Under the pieces are notes generated by a model that searched no databases, had not been told where the DNA came from, and saw only the letters and a program-made list of their open reading frames with translations. From Candidatus Eisenbacteria bacterium RBG_16_71_46 (GTDB lineage: Bacteria > Eisenbacteria > RBG-16-71-46): a stretch of DNA of 64,000 nucleotides. Of the stretch, positions 9,204 to 18,329 are shown one piece after another (positions within the stretch are counted from its first letter, which is position 1; each line of letters begins with the position of its first letter). The stretch lies in contig MFFQ01000124.1 of the NCBI GenBank assembly GCA_001780165.1, positions 51,155-115,154 of the forward strand, read 5' to 3'. The translations under genes were made by a program, and so were the position numbers.

Positions 9204-9632
9204 ATGAGGCGTTCCGCGACCGCGTTAGCCGCGGTCCTGTTCCTGATCACCAGCGTCGATCCGGCCGCCTGCGCGCCCGCGCGGACGGCCTCGCCGTTCG
9301 AGCCGGTGCCGATTCCACCGCCGCCCCGCCACTCGCACGCTTGGGCCTATGCCGCGCTCGCGGCCGGGGCGGGTCTGGTCGCGGCCTCGTTCCCCCTGAC
9401 CAACCACGCCAATCGCACCTACGAAGCCTACCTGCGCGAGACCGATCCGGACCGGATCGACCAGCTCTACGACGAGACGGTCCGCTTCGACCACCTGGCG
9501 GGAAGTGCCCTGATCACCGGGGAAGTGCTGCTGGCGGCGGGGCTCTACCTGCGCTTCATCCGCGCCCCCGCCCCCTCCCGGGTCCTGCTCACGCTGACCC
9601 CCAGTCGATGCGCGCTCGCCTTGCGCTTCTAG
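9204..9632 (+). CDS. hypothetical envelope protein
   Basis: The 142-residue protein has an N-terminal signal-like segment (MRRSATALAAVLFLITS) followed by a proline-rich stretch. Two further hydrophobic helices (about residues 48-66 and 105-122) flank a charged loop beginning with NHANRTYEAYLRE. The start ATG lies 13 bases after rpsT without a clear Shine-Dalgarno, and the 3' end overlaps the next lipoprotein gene by 25 bases, so the three plus-strand genes probably form one transcript. I do not recognise the family. The NxxN-Y-x-x-Y loop with flanking helices resembles a pattern seen in many small predicted membrane proteins of unknown role. Confidence 0.65.
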   Translation: MRRSATALAAVLFLITSVDPAACAPARTASPFEPVPIPPPPRHSHAWAYAALAAGAGLVAASFPLTNHANRTYEAYLRETDPDRIDQLYDETVRFDHLAGSALITGEVLLAAGLYLRFIRAPAPSRVLLTLTPSRCALALRF

Positions 9633-10855
9633 CAGCCCTCGTCCTGGTCGCGGGCTGCAGCTCGCGCGAGCGGCTCAATCCGTTCGATCTGCGCAACCCC
9701 TACACGCGGGGCAGGCCCGAGGGCTTCGTCGCGCTGGCCGACGACGCCCAGGTGCGACTGGAGTGGCAGCCGGAAACCGGCTCGGATCTCGCCGGCTTCC
9801 AGGTCTACCGGCAATTGGGTGGCATCGGGCCGTTCGTCTCCATCACCGGCGTGCTCAGCTCCCTCACGTCCTCCTTCACCGACCGCGGGCTCGCCAACGG
9901 AGTGGACCACGCCTATCGCCTGGTCTTCGTCTTCCGCTCCGGCGAGGGCTCGGCACCGGCCGAGGCCATCGCCACGCCGGGTCCGCTGCGGCCGTGGGTG
10001 GCCGATTTCGGCGCCGGCGTCCTCGCCCGTATCACCGCCGACGGCCGCCACGTGCTGTCGCGGGTGCGCGGATTCGACTCCCCATCCGGCGTGGCGGTGG
10101 ATGCCGCGACGCGCAAGGTCTGGTTCACCGACACCGGCGGCGGCTCGCTCATCCTCTACGACCCCTCCGGCACATCCCAGCCGCTCTCCATCTACGTCTC
10201 CGGCCAGCCCGGGGCGGTGGTAACCGACTCCGTCGACCACACGGCGTGGGCGTGCGAACCCGAGCAGGGCCGCCTGTTCCACTTCAACGACGGCGGCCTC
10301 GAGGCCTCGCCAACCATCGGGCTCATCGACCGGCCGATCGGCATCGCGCGGCTGCCTTCCGACCGCTCGGTCGTGGTGTGCGAGCGCGGGGGGAACCGGC
10401 TGCGGCGTTTCGCCAGCGACGGCACGCCGCTGTGGGGGGTCCCGCTTCCGGCCCCCTCGCGGGTGGCGGTGGACAGCAGCACCCTCGAGCTGTGGGTCAC
10501 GTCGTTCGATCTCGGGCGCGTGGTGCGGCTGTCGGCCGCGGGCGTGGCGCTCGACAGCGTCGGCGGATTCGACGGTCCGATCGGCGTCGCGGTGGACGCG
10601 CGGCGCGGGCGCATCTGGGTGGCGGACGCGAGGGCAGGCGAGCTGGTGGCACTGACCCGCGGCGGCGCGGTGGTGCTGCGCGTGAGCGGTCTCTCCGAGG
10701 TGCGCGAGGTGGCGGTAGATCCCGCCTCCGGCGACGTCTGGGCGACCGTGCCCGGGGCGAAGGCGGTGGTCCGGGTGACGGCCGACGGCACCCGGCGCTG
10801 GCAGGCCGGCGGCCTTTCCCTCCCCGACGGCATCGCGCTCGACCCCGGGCGCTGA
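9608..10855 (+). CDS. lipoprotein with FN3-like domain and NHL-type beta-propeller
   Basis: The 415-residue protein has a lipobox LVAGC with Cys17, so it is predicted to be lipid-anchored. After a short linker, residues 35-125 look like a fibronectin type III module (VRLEWQPETGSDLAGFQVYR). The rest is a six-bladed NHL-like propeller with repeated blade motifs such as SGVAVDAATRKVWFTD, IGVAVDARRGRIWVAD and REVAVDPASGDVWAT. Such propellers bind ligands or proteins at the cell surface; no catalytic site is visible. The start overlaps the previous gene by 25 bases. Confidence 0.8.
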   Translation: MRARLALLAALVLVAGCSSRERLNPFDLRNPYTRGRPEGFVALADDAQVRLEWQPETGSDLAGFQVYRQLGGIGPFVSITGVLSSLTSSFTDRGLANGVDHAYRLVFVFRSGEGSAPAEAIATPGPLRPWVADFGAGVLARITADGRHVLSRVRGFDSPSGVAVDAATRKVWFTDTGGGSLILYDPSGTSQPLSIYVSGQPGAVVTDSVDHTAWACEPEQGRLFHFNDGGLEASPTIGLIDRPIGIARLPSDRSVVVCERGGNRLRRFASDGTPLWGVPLPAPSRVAVDSSTLELWVTSFDLGRVVRLSAAGVALDSVGGFDGPIGVAVDARRGRIWVADARAGELVALTRGGAVVLRVSGLSEVREVAVDPASGDVWATVPGAKAVVRVTADGTRRWQAGGLSLPDGIALDPGR

Positions 10856-10949
10856 GGTCCGGCGCGAAACCGCCGCTCCGACCGCGAGGCGGCTCACCCC
10901 ACCGGGCCGCCCATGCCCCGAGCCCGGAGGCGACGGGACGCTAGCCTGC

Positions 10950-13745
10950 CTAGAAGTTGAAGCCGATGGTGAACTGCGTGCGCGGGCGCCTGGAGTACTC
11001 GCGGAAGTCGGGCGTCGCCCACACGAAGTCCCAGCGGATCGCCGGGAAGTAGCCGCCGCCGACGTAGACTCCGGTGCCCACGCTGCCGCGGCGCCGCTCC
11101 ACTCCCCCTTCCCAGGCCCACGCCAGGTCGGCGAAGGCGGCGGCATTGAGGGTCGGGAACACCCAGGGCGCCGGCACCGCCAGCGTCAGGCCGCGCAGGA
11201 GCGGAAAGCGTATCTCCTGCTGGAGCAGCACGGTCTCGAGCCCGGCCAGCTCGCGGCGATCGTAGCCGCGCAGCGAACCCCGCCCGCCGAGGTAGAAGCG
11301 CTGCGCGTCGCGCCCCAGGCTCACCTGACCCTGGCCGCGCGTGGCCGAGACCAGCTGCGGCGCCCACTGCCCGTAGTGGCGATACTCGCCGATCACCGTG
11401 CCGAAATCGCCGGCCCCCGACGACAGATCGCGCGTGAAGCCGGCCGCGACGAAGAAGCGCGAGCCGCTCGAGGGCCCGAGCATCGTCCAGCCGGAGTTGT
11501 CGTGGACCAGGGTGAGGAAGTTGGACACCAGGTCCACGTCCTGGAAATCGCCGCGGCGCAGCAGGTGGTCGCTCGCGTGCCGGACCAGCACCGAGCCCTC
11601 GAGCCGCGTGAACTTGCTGAACGGGTAGCTCGTGAGCCCGACCATGCCCACTCGCCGCTCGCGCCGGATGAGATCGAGGTCGGCGTCGTAGACCTGGGTC
11701 AGGCGGAAGACGCCCAGCCCGTAGTTGAGGCGCCGGGCCTGGTTGACGTAGGTGAGTCCGCCCTCGAATCCGTCCCAGAAATTTCCGAAGCGGTCCGAGT
11801 CGTTGGCGAGGAAGATGAAGACCTGCTCGTTGCCGAGCACGTCACTGAGCGCGATCTGGCCCCCGCCGCCGGTCGCGCCGAGGCCGGGGTCGTAGGCGAC
11901 CGCGTTCTGCACCAGGTCGAGCCCGAGCCGGCGCTGGTAGCGCTGCGGGGTGCCGTCGAAGGCGACGCGTGGCAGCACCGGGGCGCGGTCGGGAGGCTGC
12001 TCGATCTCGTACTCGAGCGTGTCCGGATCGAAGTCCACGCGATAGGTCTGGAATTCGATCTGCTCCTGGGCGGTGAACAGCAGCCCGCCTCCGCCGGGGA
12101 GCCAGTCGGGGTCCGACGCCGGTCCGAGGAGGCGGGTCACGCGACGCACCTCGCGCGACGGCGCCGCCGGGCGCAGGTAGAGGTCGCTGGTCCCCCCGCG
12201 GGTCGAACGGAACGCGATCCAGCGTCCGTCCGGGGAGTACACCGGCTGGCGGTCGTCTCCGCTCACCGGGTCGCTCAGCGTCTCCAGCGTCCCGTCGTCG
12301 AGCGCCAGGCGGAAGAGGGAATACCGGCCGCCGCGGTCGCAGCGATCCGAGGCGAATGCCACCCAGCGCCCATCCGGCGAGGCATGCGGCTCGACGTCGT
12401 CGAAGTCGTCGTTCGTGAGCCGCTCGAGGGTGACGGCGTGCGCGCTCCAGCGCGCGCGGTAGAGGTCGCTGCGCCCGCCGTAGTCCTGCCCCGAGAACAC
12501 CACGGCGCTGTCGCCGGGCAGCACGCTCGGGTCGTTGATCGCGACCAGGTTCGGAAACTCGAGCCGGCGCCGGACGCGCCCCCGCCGAGCGTCGAGCAGG
12601 TAGAGGGCGTCGCGCCCCCCGCGCTTCGAGCTGACGACGATGGTGCCGGTCGGTGACGCGTCGGGTCGGTTCTGGAACAGGTGGAACGACTCGAACTGCG
12701 GCGACTGCCCGCCCCGCAGCACCCGGCGGTCACGACGGCGGCCGCCCGGGCCGGGCTCGTTGATGACCAGGTGGATGCCGTTCTCGCCGGCGGAGAAGTA
12801 GCAGAAGCGCAGCGAGGTGTCGGCGTGGTCGCGCGCCGGGAGCACGCGCGGCCCGAGGTTGTAGTGCCCGCGCATCGTGAGCCGGCGGCCGGTCTCCTTC
12901 GCCGACCGGTCCACGGCCACCGCCGGGTAGTAGCGGCGTTTGAGCTCCGCGAACCAGTCCTCGTCGAGCGCGCGGACCGTCTGGCCGAAGGTGAGCCGGA
13001 ACGCGGTCTCGAAGTCCTCGGCCCGGTACCAGTTGTCGAACAGGTCGAACACCTTGTCGCGCCCGAAGCGCTCGGCCAGGAACAGCAGGAACGACTGGCC
13101 CTCCTTGTACATCAGCACCGTGCCCAGGATCCTGTCGCTGCGGGTGAGCGGCAGGGCCTCACCCGAGATCACGGCATCGCGCAGCAGACCCTCGGCGTCG
13201 GCGTCCCAGTCCGTGCCGCAGTACTCGGCCAGTCCCTCGATGAACCACAGCGGCGGCAGGTAGCCCTGGCTGCGGCGGTGCTCGCGCATGACCTGGGTGA
13301 GCTTCTCGAGCATGTACGCATGGGCGAGCTCGTGGCGGGTCACCCAGCGCAGCCGGTCCCACGATCCGGTGTGCGGCAGCATCACCCGACCCTTGATCAG
13401 CTCGGTGAGGCCGCCGGTGCCCTCCGAGACCAGCCCCGGCGTGGCGTTGCTCTGCTGGAACAGGTGGTGCACGGAGAACAGCAGGAACGGCACCCGGTTG
13501 CGCGGCGTGACCCGGAAGCGGCCGTCGAATTCGACGCACACGCTCTCGGCGAACACCACGAGGTGTCGCGCCAGGCTCTCCTCCTCCGCGTAGTAGTGCA
13601 GGCGCAGGTGCGGCGTCTCGAGCACTGCCCAGTCGAGGACCTCGTACTGGACCTTGTTCTTGCCGAACCACTGGGCGGAGGCGGGGGTGGCTGCGAGCAG
13701 AAGGGCGGCGATGAGGATCGCGATCGCCGACCGCGGGTGGAACAT
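10950..13745 (-). CDS. gluzincin-like peptidase / PD40 beta-propeller / outer-membrane barrel fusion
   Basis: The 931-residue protein has a signal peptide cleaved near PASAQ, then a peptidase-MA-like domain with HELAH at residues 138-142 and a downstream glutamate in WFIEGLAEY (Glu170), the zinc ligands of a gluzincin. Residues about 300-590 hold TolB/PD40 propeller repeats (SPDGRWIAFRSTRGG, SPDGRWVAFASDRCD). The last 330 residues look like an Omp85/surface-antigen barrel, with many alternating strands, the motif YLGGRGSLRGYDRREL and a terminal aromatic strand ending in F. So a periplasmic or surface protease and a ligand-binding propeller would be tethered to the outer membrane by their own barrel. 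Separate families are recognisable; the substrate is unknown. Confidence 0.85.
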   Translation of the reverse strand: MFHPRSAIAILIAALLLAATPASAQWFGKNKVQYEVLDWAVLETPHLRLHYYAEEESLARHLVVFAESVCVEFDGRFRVTPRNRVPFLLFSVHHLFQQSNATPGLVSEGTGGLTELIKGRVMLPHTGSWDRLRWVTRHELAHAYMLEKLTQVMREHRRSQGYLPPLWFIEGLAEYCGTDWDADAEGLLRDAVISGEALPLTRSDRILGTVLMYKEGQSFLLFLAERFGRDKVFDLFDNWYRAEDFETAFRLTFGQTVRALDEDWFAELKRRYYPAVAVDRSAKETGRRLTMRGHYNLGPRVLPARDHADTSLRFCYFSAGENGIHLVINEPGPGGRRRDRRVLRGGQSPQFESFHLFQNRPDASPTGTIVVSSKRGGRDALYLLDARRGRVRRRLEFPNLVAINDPSVLPGDSAVVFSGQDYGGRSDLYRARWSAHAVTLERLTNDDFDDVEPHASPDGRWVAFASDRCDRGGRYSLFRLALDDGTLETLSDPVSGDDRQPVYSPDGRWIAFRSTRGGTSDLYLRPAAPSREVRRVTRLLGPASDPDWLPGGGGLLFTAQEQIEFQTYRVDFDPDTLEYEIEQPPDRAPVLPRVAFDGTPQRYQRRLGLDLVQNAVAYDPGLGATGGGGQIALSDVLGNEQVFIFLANDSDRFGNFWDGFEGGLTYVNQARRLNYGLGVFRLTQVYDADLDLIRRERRVGMVGLTSYPFSKFTRLEGSVLVRHASDHLLRRGDFQDVDLVSNFLTLVHDNSGWTMLGPSSGSRFFVAAGFTRDLSSGAGDFGTVIGEYRHYGQWAPQLVSATRGQGQVSLGRDAQRFYLGGRGSLRGYDRRELAGLETVLLQQEIRFPLLRGLTLAVPAPWVFPTLNAAAFADLAWAWEGGVERRRGSVGTGVYVGGGYFPAIRWDFVWATPDFREYSRRPRTQFTIGFNF

Positions 13746-13770
13746 CGGGACTCCGAAGCGAGGAAGGTGA

Positions 13771-14547
13771 CTAGTGGGTGCGGCCCTGGGTGGTCAGCAC
13801 CTGCTCAAGAGTATAGAGGCCCGGAGACGCCGTGGCGACAAATTGTGCGGCCGCCAGTGCGCCCTGGGCGAAAGCACCCCGGTCCTGGGCGACGTGCCGC
13901 AGCTCGAGCCACTCCCCCTCGCCGGCGAGCAGCACGAGGTGGTCCCCGACCCAGCTGCCGCCGCGCACGGCGTGCACGCCGATCTCGGCCGCGGGCCGCG
14001 GTCCGGCGCGGCCCTGCCGCCCGTGGCGCAGGGCCTCGGCCGGAAGCTCGCGCAGCGCCGCCGCCTCGCGGGCCAGCGCCATCGCCGTGCCCGAGGGGCT
14101 GTCGAGCTTACGCCGGTGATGGCGCTCGACGATCTCGACGTCCCAGTCCCGCGGCAGCGCCAGCAGTGCCGCCGCCAGCGCCCGCCTCAGGGCCAGAACC
14201 CCCAGGCTGAAATTCGCGGCGCGCAGCACCGCCGTGCGGCGTGCCGCCCGCTGGATCGCGGCGTCCTCCTCGGGCGAGAGCCCGGTGGTGCCGGAGACCA
14301 GCGCGGCGCGCCGCTCCGCGCAGATCTCCGCGGTCTCGCGTGCCGCCGCCGGGCTGCTGAACTCGATCACGACGTCCCCGGCGGACACGCTGTCGGCGAT
14401 CGAGCGGCTCCAGCCCGGCTCGCTTCCCAGCGGGTCGCCGGCGGCCACGACGCGCGCCTTGAGCTCGAAGCCGTCGGCCTCGCCGGCCGCCTGTTCCACC
14501 GCGCGCCCCATGCGTCCGGCGGCGCCCACCAGCACCAGGCGGATCAC
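13771..14547 (-). CDS. dapB: 4-hydroxy-tetrahydrodipicolinate reductase
   Basis: The 258-residue NAD(P)H-dependent reductase of lysine and meso-diaminopimelate synthesis. It has the nucleotide-binding GAAGRMG at residues 8-14, the catalytic-region signature EIVERHHRRKLDSPSGTA, and the usual C-terminal fold. The GTG start at 14545-14547 overlaps the dapA stop as GTGA. DapA product passes directly to DapB, so coupled translation makes functional sense. Confidence 0.95.
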   Translation of the reverse strand: MIRLVLVGAAGRMGRAVEQAAGEADGFELKARVVAAGDPLGSEPGWSRSIADSVSAGDVVIEFSSPAAARETAEICAERRAALVSGTTGLSPEEDAAIQRAARRTAVLRAANFSLGVLALRRALAAALLALPRDWDVEIVERHHRRKLDSPSGTAMALAREAAALRELPAEALRHGRQGRAGPRPAAEIGVHAVRGGSWVGDHLVLLAGEGEWLELRHVAQDRGAFAQGALAAAQFVATASPGLYTLEQVLTTQGRTH

Positions 14548-15443
14548 GCGCGCGCCGCCGGCTGCGCCTCGGGGGCGAGCGGCAGCCCGACCGCGCGGGC
14601 GGCGGCCAGGACCGCCTGCTCGGTCGCGGGCTCGACCGGCACCAGCGGCAGGCGCAGCTCGTTGCGGAGGATGCCCATCGCCGAGAGCAGGTACTTCACC
14701 GGTCCGGGGTTGGATTCGACGAACAGCGCCTTGAACAGCGGCATCAGCCGGCGATGCTCGGCCTCGGCCTCGCGCATGCGGCCGGCGCGCGCGTGGTCGC
14801 ACAGCGCGCGCATCTGCCGCGGCGCGGCGTTCCCCGCCACCGAGACCACCCCGGTCGCACCCACCGCGATCATGGGCAGGGTGAGCGAATCGTCGCCCGA
14901 CAGCAGCGTGAGCCCGGTGCGCGCCCGCACCGCGCTCGCCTGGTCCAGGCTCCCCGAGGCCTCCTTCACCGCCACGATGTTCGGCAGGTCCTGCACCTGC
15001 GCCAGCGTCTCGGGCAGGGTGTTGGTGCCGGTGCGCCCGGGCACGTTGTAGAGGATGATCGGCAGCCGCGTGCTCTTGGCCACCGCGGTGAAGTGCGCGA
15101 CCTGGCCGCGCGGCGTGGGCTTGTTGTAGAAGGGCGTGACCACCATCGCGCCGTCGAGCCCGATCTCCTCCGCCAAGCGCGTGATCGTGATCGATTCGGC
15201 GGTCGAGTTGGTGCCGGTTCCGGCCACCACCGGGACCCGGCCCGCCACGCGCTCGCGCACGAAGCGCCACAGCGTGCGGCGCTCGTCGAGCGTGCAGGTC
15301 GCCGCCTCGCCGGTCGAGCCCGACACCACCAGGCCCTCCACCCCGCCCTCGAGCAGGCCATCCACCAGCCGGGCGGTGGCCTCGAGATCGAGCGCTCCGC
15401 CCTGGAACGGCGTCACCATCGCAACCGTCAGTCCGTCGAACAC
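14544..15443 (-). CDS. dapA: 4-hydroxy-tetrahydrodipicolinate synthase
   Basis: The 299-residue class I aldolase condenses pyruvate with aspartate semialdehyde. It shows the TIM-barrel signature GSTGEAATCT, catalytic Tyr132 in YNVPGRTG and Schiff-base Lys160 in IVAVKEASG. The start is GTG at 15441-15443 with AAGGAGG at ideal spacing. It lies 27 bases downstream of dapF and overlaps dapB, so three diaminopimelate-pathway genes are clustered. Confidence 0.96.
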   Translation of the reverse strand: MFDGLTVAMVTPFQGGALDLEATARLVDGLLEGGVEGLVVSGSTGEAATCTLDERRTLWRFVRERVAGRVPVVAGTGTNSTAESITITRLAEEIGLDGAMVVTPFYNKPTPRGQVAHFTAVAKSTRLPIILYNVPGRTGTNTLPETLAQVQDLPNIVAVKEASGSLDQASAVRARTGLTLLSGDDSLTLPMIAVGATGVVSVAGNAAPRQMRALCDHARAGRMREAEAEHRRLMPLFKALFVESNPGPVKYLLSAMGILRNELRLPLVPVEPATEQAVLAAARAVGLPLAPEAQPAARA

Positions 15444-15470
15444 GGGATCCTCCTTCGCGCGAGCCTCGTC

Positions 15471-16307
15471 TTATTCCCTACCGGCGCCGACCGCCGCGGG
15501 TTCCATCCATTCGCCTCGGAACGCGATTTCCGCCGGTCCTCCGAGTCGGACGTCGCGGCCGCCTTCGACCTCTCGGAACGCCACCACCAACTCATCTCCT
15601 CCCGCCGTCACCACCGTCACCGGGGAGCGCTCTCCGCGTGCCTCGGCGACGAGCGCCGAAGCGATGGCACCGCTGCCGCAGGCCAGGGTCTCGGCCTCCA
15701 CGCCGCGCTCGTAGGTGCGCATCGCGATCCGGCCGGGGCCGAGTGCCGCGACGAAGTCCACGTTGGCGCCGGCCGGGGCGAAGCGCGGGTGCTGGCGCAA
15801 CGCGGCACCCCACTCCGGAACCGGAGTCCACTCGACGCGCTCGACCGCGACCACGAAGTGGGGCACGCCGGCGCGCACGAAGTGCCCGTCGAACCGGCGT
15901 CCCTGAGCCTCCACCGACAGCGGCTCGGGCTCGCCGACGACGCGGCCGAAGTGCAGATCGATGCCGCGGCCCCCCGCTCCGCGACGCGCGGACTGCGGCC
16001 CGACGGCGGTGCGGAAGCGCACCTCGTCATCGTGGCCCAGCCCGAGATCGAGCGCCAGACGCGCCACGCAGCGCGCGCCGTTGCCGCAGTAGTCCGCCGG
16101 GCGCCCGTCGGCATTGTAGTAGCGCATGGCGAAGTCGAGCTCGGCATCGCCCTCGAGCAGCAGCACGCCGTCGGCGCCCACGCCGCGGCGGCGGTCGCAC
16201 AGGCGTCGCACCAGGGCGTCATGGGGCTCGGGGAGAAACGGGCGCCGGTGGTCGATGACCACGAAGTCATTGGCGGCGCCGTGCATCTTGAGGAAGGCGA
16301 TCCTCAT
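15471..16307 (-). CDS. dapF: diaminopimelate epimerase
   Basis: The 278-residue cofactor-independent epimerase converts LL- to meso-diaminopimelate. The two catalytic cysteines are Cys74 in CGNGARC and Cys210 in LACGSGA, both with the expected glycine-rich context. The ATG at 16305-16307 overlaps the preceding lipoprotein stop as ATGA. The product feeds peptidoglycan cross-bridges, consistent with a diderm wall. Confidence 0.97.
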   Translation of the reverse strand: MRIAFLKMHGAANDFVVIDHRRPFLPEPHDALVRRLCDRRRGVGADGVLLLEGDAELDFAMRYYNADGRPADYCGNGARCVARLALDLGLGHDDEVRFRTAVGPQSARRGAGGRGIDLHFGRVVGEPEPLSVEAQGRRFDGHFVRAGVPHFVVAVERVEWTPVPEWGAALRQHPRFAPAGANVDFVAALGPGRIAMRTYERGVEAETLACGSGAIASALVAEARGERSPVTVVTAGGDELVVAFREVEGGRDVRLGGPAEIAFRGEWMEPAAVGAGRE

Positions 16308-17425
16308 GGTCCTCCGGGCGCCGCGGCGGGCCGGCGCAGGATGAAGACCAGGTCCTTGACCTCGCCGGCCGGTTCCAAGGTGAAGCTCTGGACGTCGCTC
16401 CCGGCCTCGGAAACCTCCCAGACCCGGTTACGATTGAGATCGCGGAACGCCTGGACCCGCCACTTCCCCGCGGCGAGCGGAATCTCGAAACCCCCGCCCT
16501 CCCCGGGCTCCACCACGAAGCGCCGCGTGGAGTCCTCGACCGACACCGCGACCACCCGCACCACGCCGAGACTGTCGCCGAGGGAGTCTAGCACAGCCCC
16601 CGCCAGCTTCGCGGGCGCGCGCGGGTTCACCACCTCGAGGTCGACCCCGGCCGCGGCGGGCTCCCCGGAGGTCAGGGCGAAGGTCGTCTCGGCCGGGGCG
16701 AGGATGTCCACCGCCGGCTCGAAGGAGCGATTGCCATTGAGGTCCGCGAACGCCCACACCCGGTAGCGTCCCGGCACCGGCAGGCCGATCACGTGAAACC
16801 GGCCCTCGGCGTCCGCGACCCCGAGCGCATCGAAGTCTCGCGCGGTCGAGTCCGGCTGCTCGTGGCGCGCCTGGTCGTAGCACCACAAGTAGGTGCCGGC
16901 CACGCTGAAGCCCCGCGCCCGCACCGTCCCCTCGATCGTCCCCGGCGGGAAGCTATCGCCGGTGCTGAACGTGACCGCCACTCCCTGCTGCAGCGCATTG
17001 CCGTGGCGGTCGCGCGCGCCGGCCCCGACGAACAGCGTGTACGACTGGCGTGCGCGCAGGGTCTCCGCCAGGACCACGGTGACGGTCGGGCCCTTCCACC
17101 GGAGCTGGCGCACGTCGACGCGCGGCGCGAGCGCGATCGCGGATTCGGTCGAGCGCGGCTCCATGCTCTCGCTGAACGTGATGCTGAGAGGCGCCACGCG
17201 CGGCACGCGGGCCGCGCCGGAGTCGGGACTGGTGGCGACCACGGTAGGTGGGACGAGGTCCGGCGGTCCGCCCGAGGGCGGACCCTTCTTGGCGCAGGAG
17301 ACCGCGACCAGCGCCAGGGCCAGCGCCGCACCCACGCGCGCCGGGCGCCGGGCGCGCCGCCGCGCGGGGGAAGCGGGACCCACGCGTCGCCGGAGCCTGC
17401 GACCCGGGCCACTCCGCGCGATCAT
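16304..17425 (-). CDS. Ig-like (SbsA/Big_5-type) lipoprotein
   Basis: The 373-residue protein has a long basic N-terminus, a hydrophobic core and a lipobox-like ALVAVSC. A bacterial Ig-like Big_5 domain follows (PPTVVATSPDSGAARVP ... ITFSESMEP ... TVTFSTG-like end), then carboxypeptidase-regulatory-like beta-sandwich repeats with the motif GRYRVWAFADLNGNRSFEP, repeated as GKWRVQAFRDLNRNRVWE. The annotated ATG gives an unusually long n-region; in-frame GTG codons nearer the hydrophobic core could be the true start. Probably an outer-membrane or periplasmic surface protein; the function is not evident. Confidence 0.75.
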   Translation of the reverse strand: MIARSGPGRRLRRRVGPASPARRRARRPARVGAALALALVAVSCAKKGPPSGGPPDLVPPTVVATSPDSGAARVPRVAPLSITFSESMEPRSTESAIALAPRVDVRQLRWKGPTVTVVLAETLRARQSYTLFVGAGARDRHGNALQQGVAVTFSTGDSFPPGTIEGTVRARGFSVAGTYLWCYDQARHEQPDSTARDFDALGVADAEGRFHVIGLPVPGRYRVWAFADLNGNRSFEPAVDILAPAETTFALTSGEPAAAGVDLEVVNPRAPAKLAGAVLDSLGDSLGVVRVVAVSVEDSTRRFVVEPGEGGGFEIPLAAGKWRVQAFRDLNRNRVWEVSEAGSDVQSFTLEPAGEVKDLVFILRRPAAAPGGP

Positions 17426-17444
17426 GCGCCCCACCGGCCCGCGC

Positions 17445-18329
17445 TCACGCCCGCGGGTGCGCCTGCTGATAAGCCTTGCGCAGGCGGCTGCGCGTGACGT
17501 GGGTATAGACCTGAGTACTCGCCAGCGAACGGTGCCCGAGCAGCTCCTGGATCGCGCGCAGATCCGCGCCGCGGTCGAGCAGGTGGCTCGCGAACGAATG
17601 GCGCAGCGCATGAGGCGTGACCCGCAGTCCGCGCGCCACGTCCAGGAGCCGGCGCCGCACCGCGCGCTGGACCGTGCGCCCCGACAGCCGCCCGCCCCGG
17701 GCCCCAAGGAACACCGGGGCATCCCCGGGGCTCGCGGCCCGCCCCTCCCCCGCGAGGTAGGCCGCGAGCGCCCGCAGCGCCCGGTCCCCGACCGGAACGA
17801 TGCGCTCGCGCCTTCCCTTGCCCCGCACCCGCAGCAGGCCGCCCGCACGATCCACGTCGCCGCGATTGAGCCCGGTGAGCTCGGACAACCGCAGCCCGGA
17901 GGAGTACGCCAGCTCGAGCAACGCGCGGTCGCGCCGCGCCGCGGGGTCGGCGTCCCCGAGCCGGTCGAGCGCCGCACCGAGATCGAGCGCCGGCAGCGTG
18001 CGCGGCAGCCGGCGCGGCAAGCGCGGAAACGCCAGCGCCCGCGCCGGGTCGTCGGCGATGACGCCGCGCCGCCGGCAGAAGCGCGAGAAGCTGCGCCACG
18101 CCGCCAGCGCCCGGGCGGCGCTCGCCGCGGCATGCCCGCTGCGGTAGAGGTCGCGCAGCGCGCCTTCGAGCAGCTCGCGGGTCCACGCCGCCGGAGCCAC
18201 CGCCCGCCCCGCGCCTGCCGCCCGGTCGAGCACCCGGGTGATGTCGCGGCGGTAGGCGACGATCGTGTGCGGCGAGCCGCGGCGCTGCGCCGCGAATTCG
18301 GTCAGGAACTGCTCGAGCGCGTCACGCAC
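17445..18329 (-). CDS. xerC: tyrosine recombinase XerC/XerD family
   Basis: The 294-residue recombinase has the SAM-like N-terminal domain and catalytic residues in SSGLRLSELTGL (Arg), HALRHSFASHLL (His, Arg), LLGHRSLASTQ (His) and VYTHV (Tyr). The GTG start at 18327-18329 overlaps topA by 8 bases. Together with the paralogue at 5989-6912 it would make a complete XerC/XerD pair; which is C and which is D cannot be settled from sequence alone. Its position right after topA is compatible with a role in chromosome segregation. Confidence 0.9.
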   Translation of the reverse strand: MRDALEQFLTEFAAQRRGSPHTIVAYRRDITRVLDRAAGAGRAVAPAAWTRELLEGALRDLYRSGHAAASAARALAAWRSFSRFCRRRGVIADDPARALAFPRLPRRLPRTLPALDLGAALDRLGDADPAARRDRALLELAYSSGLRLSELTGLNRGDVDRAGGLLRVRGKGRRERIVPVGDRALRALAAYLAGEGRAASPGDAPVFLGARGGRLSGRTVQRAVRRRLLDVARGLRVTPHALRHSFASHLLDRGADLRAIQELLGHRSLASTQVYTHVTRSRLRKAYQQAHPRA

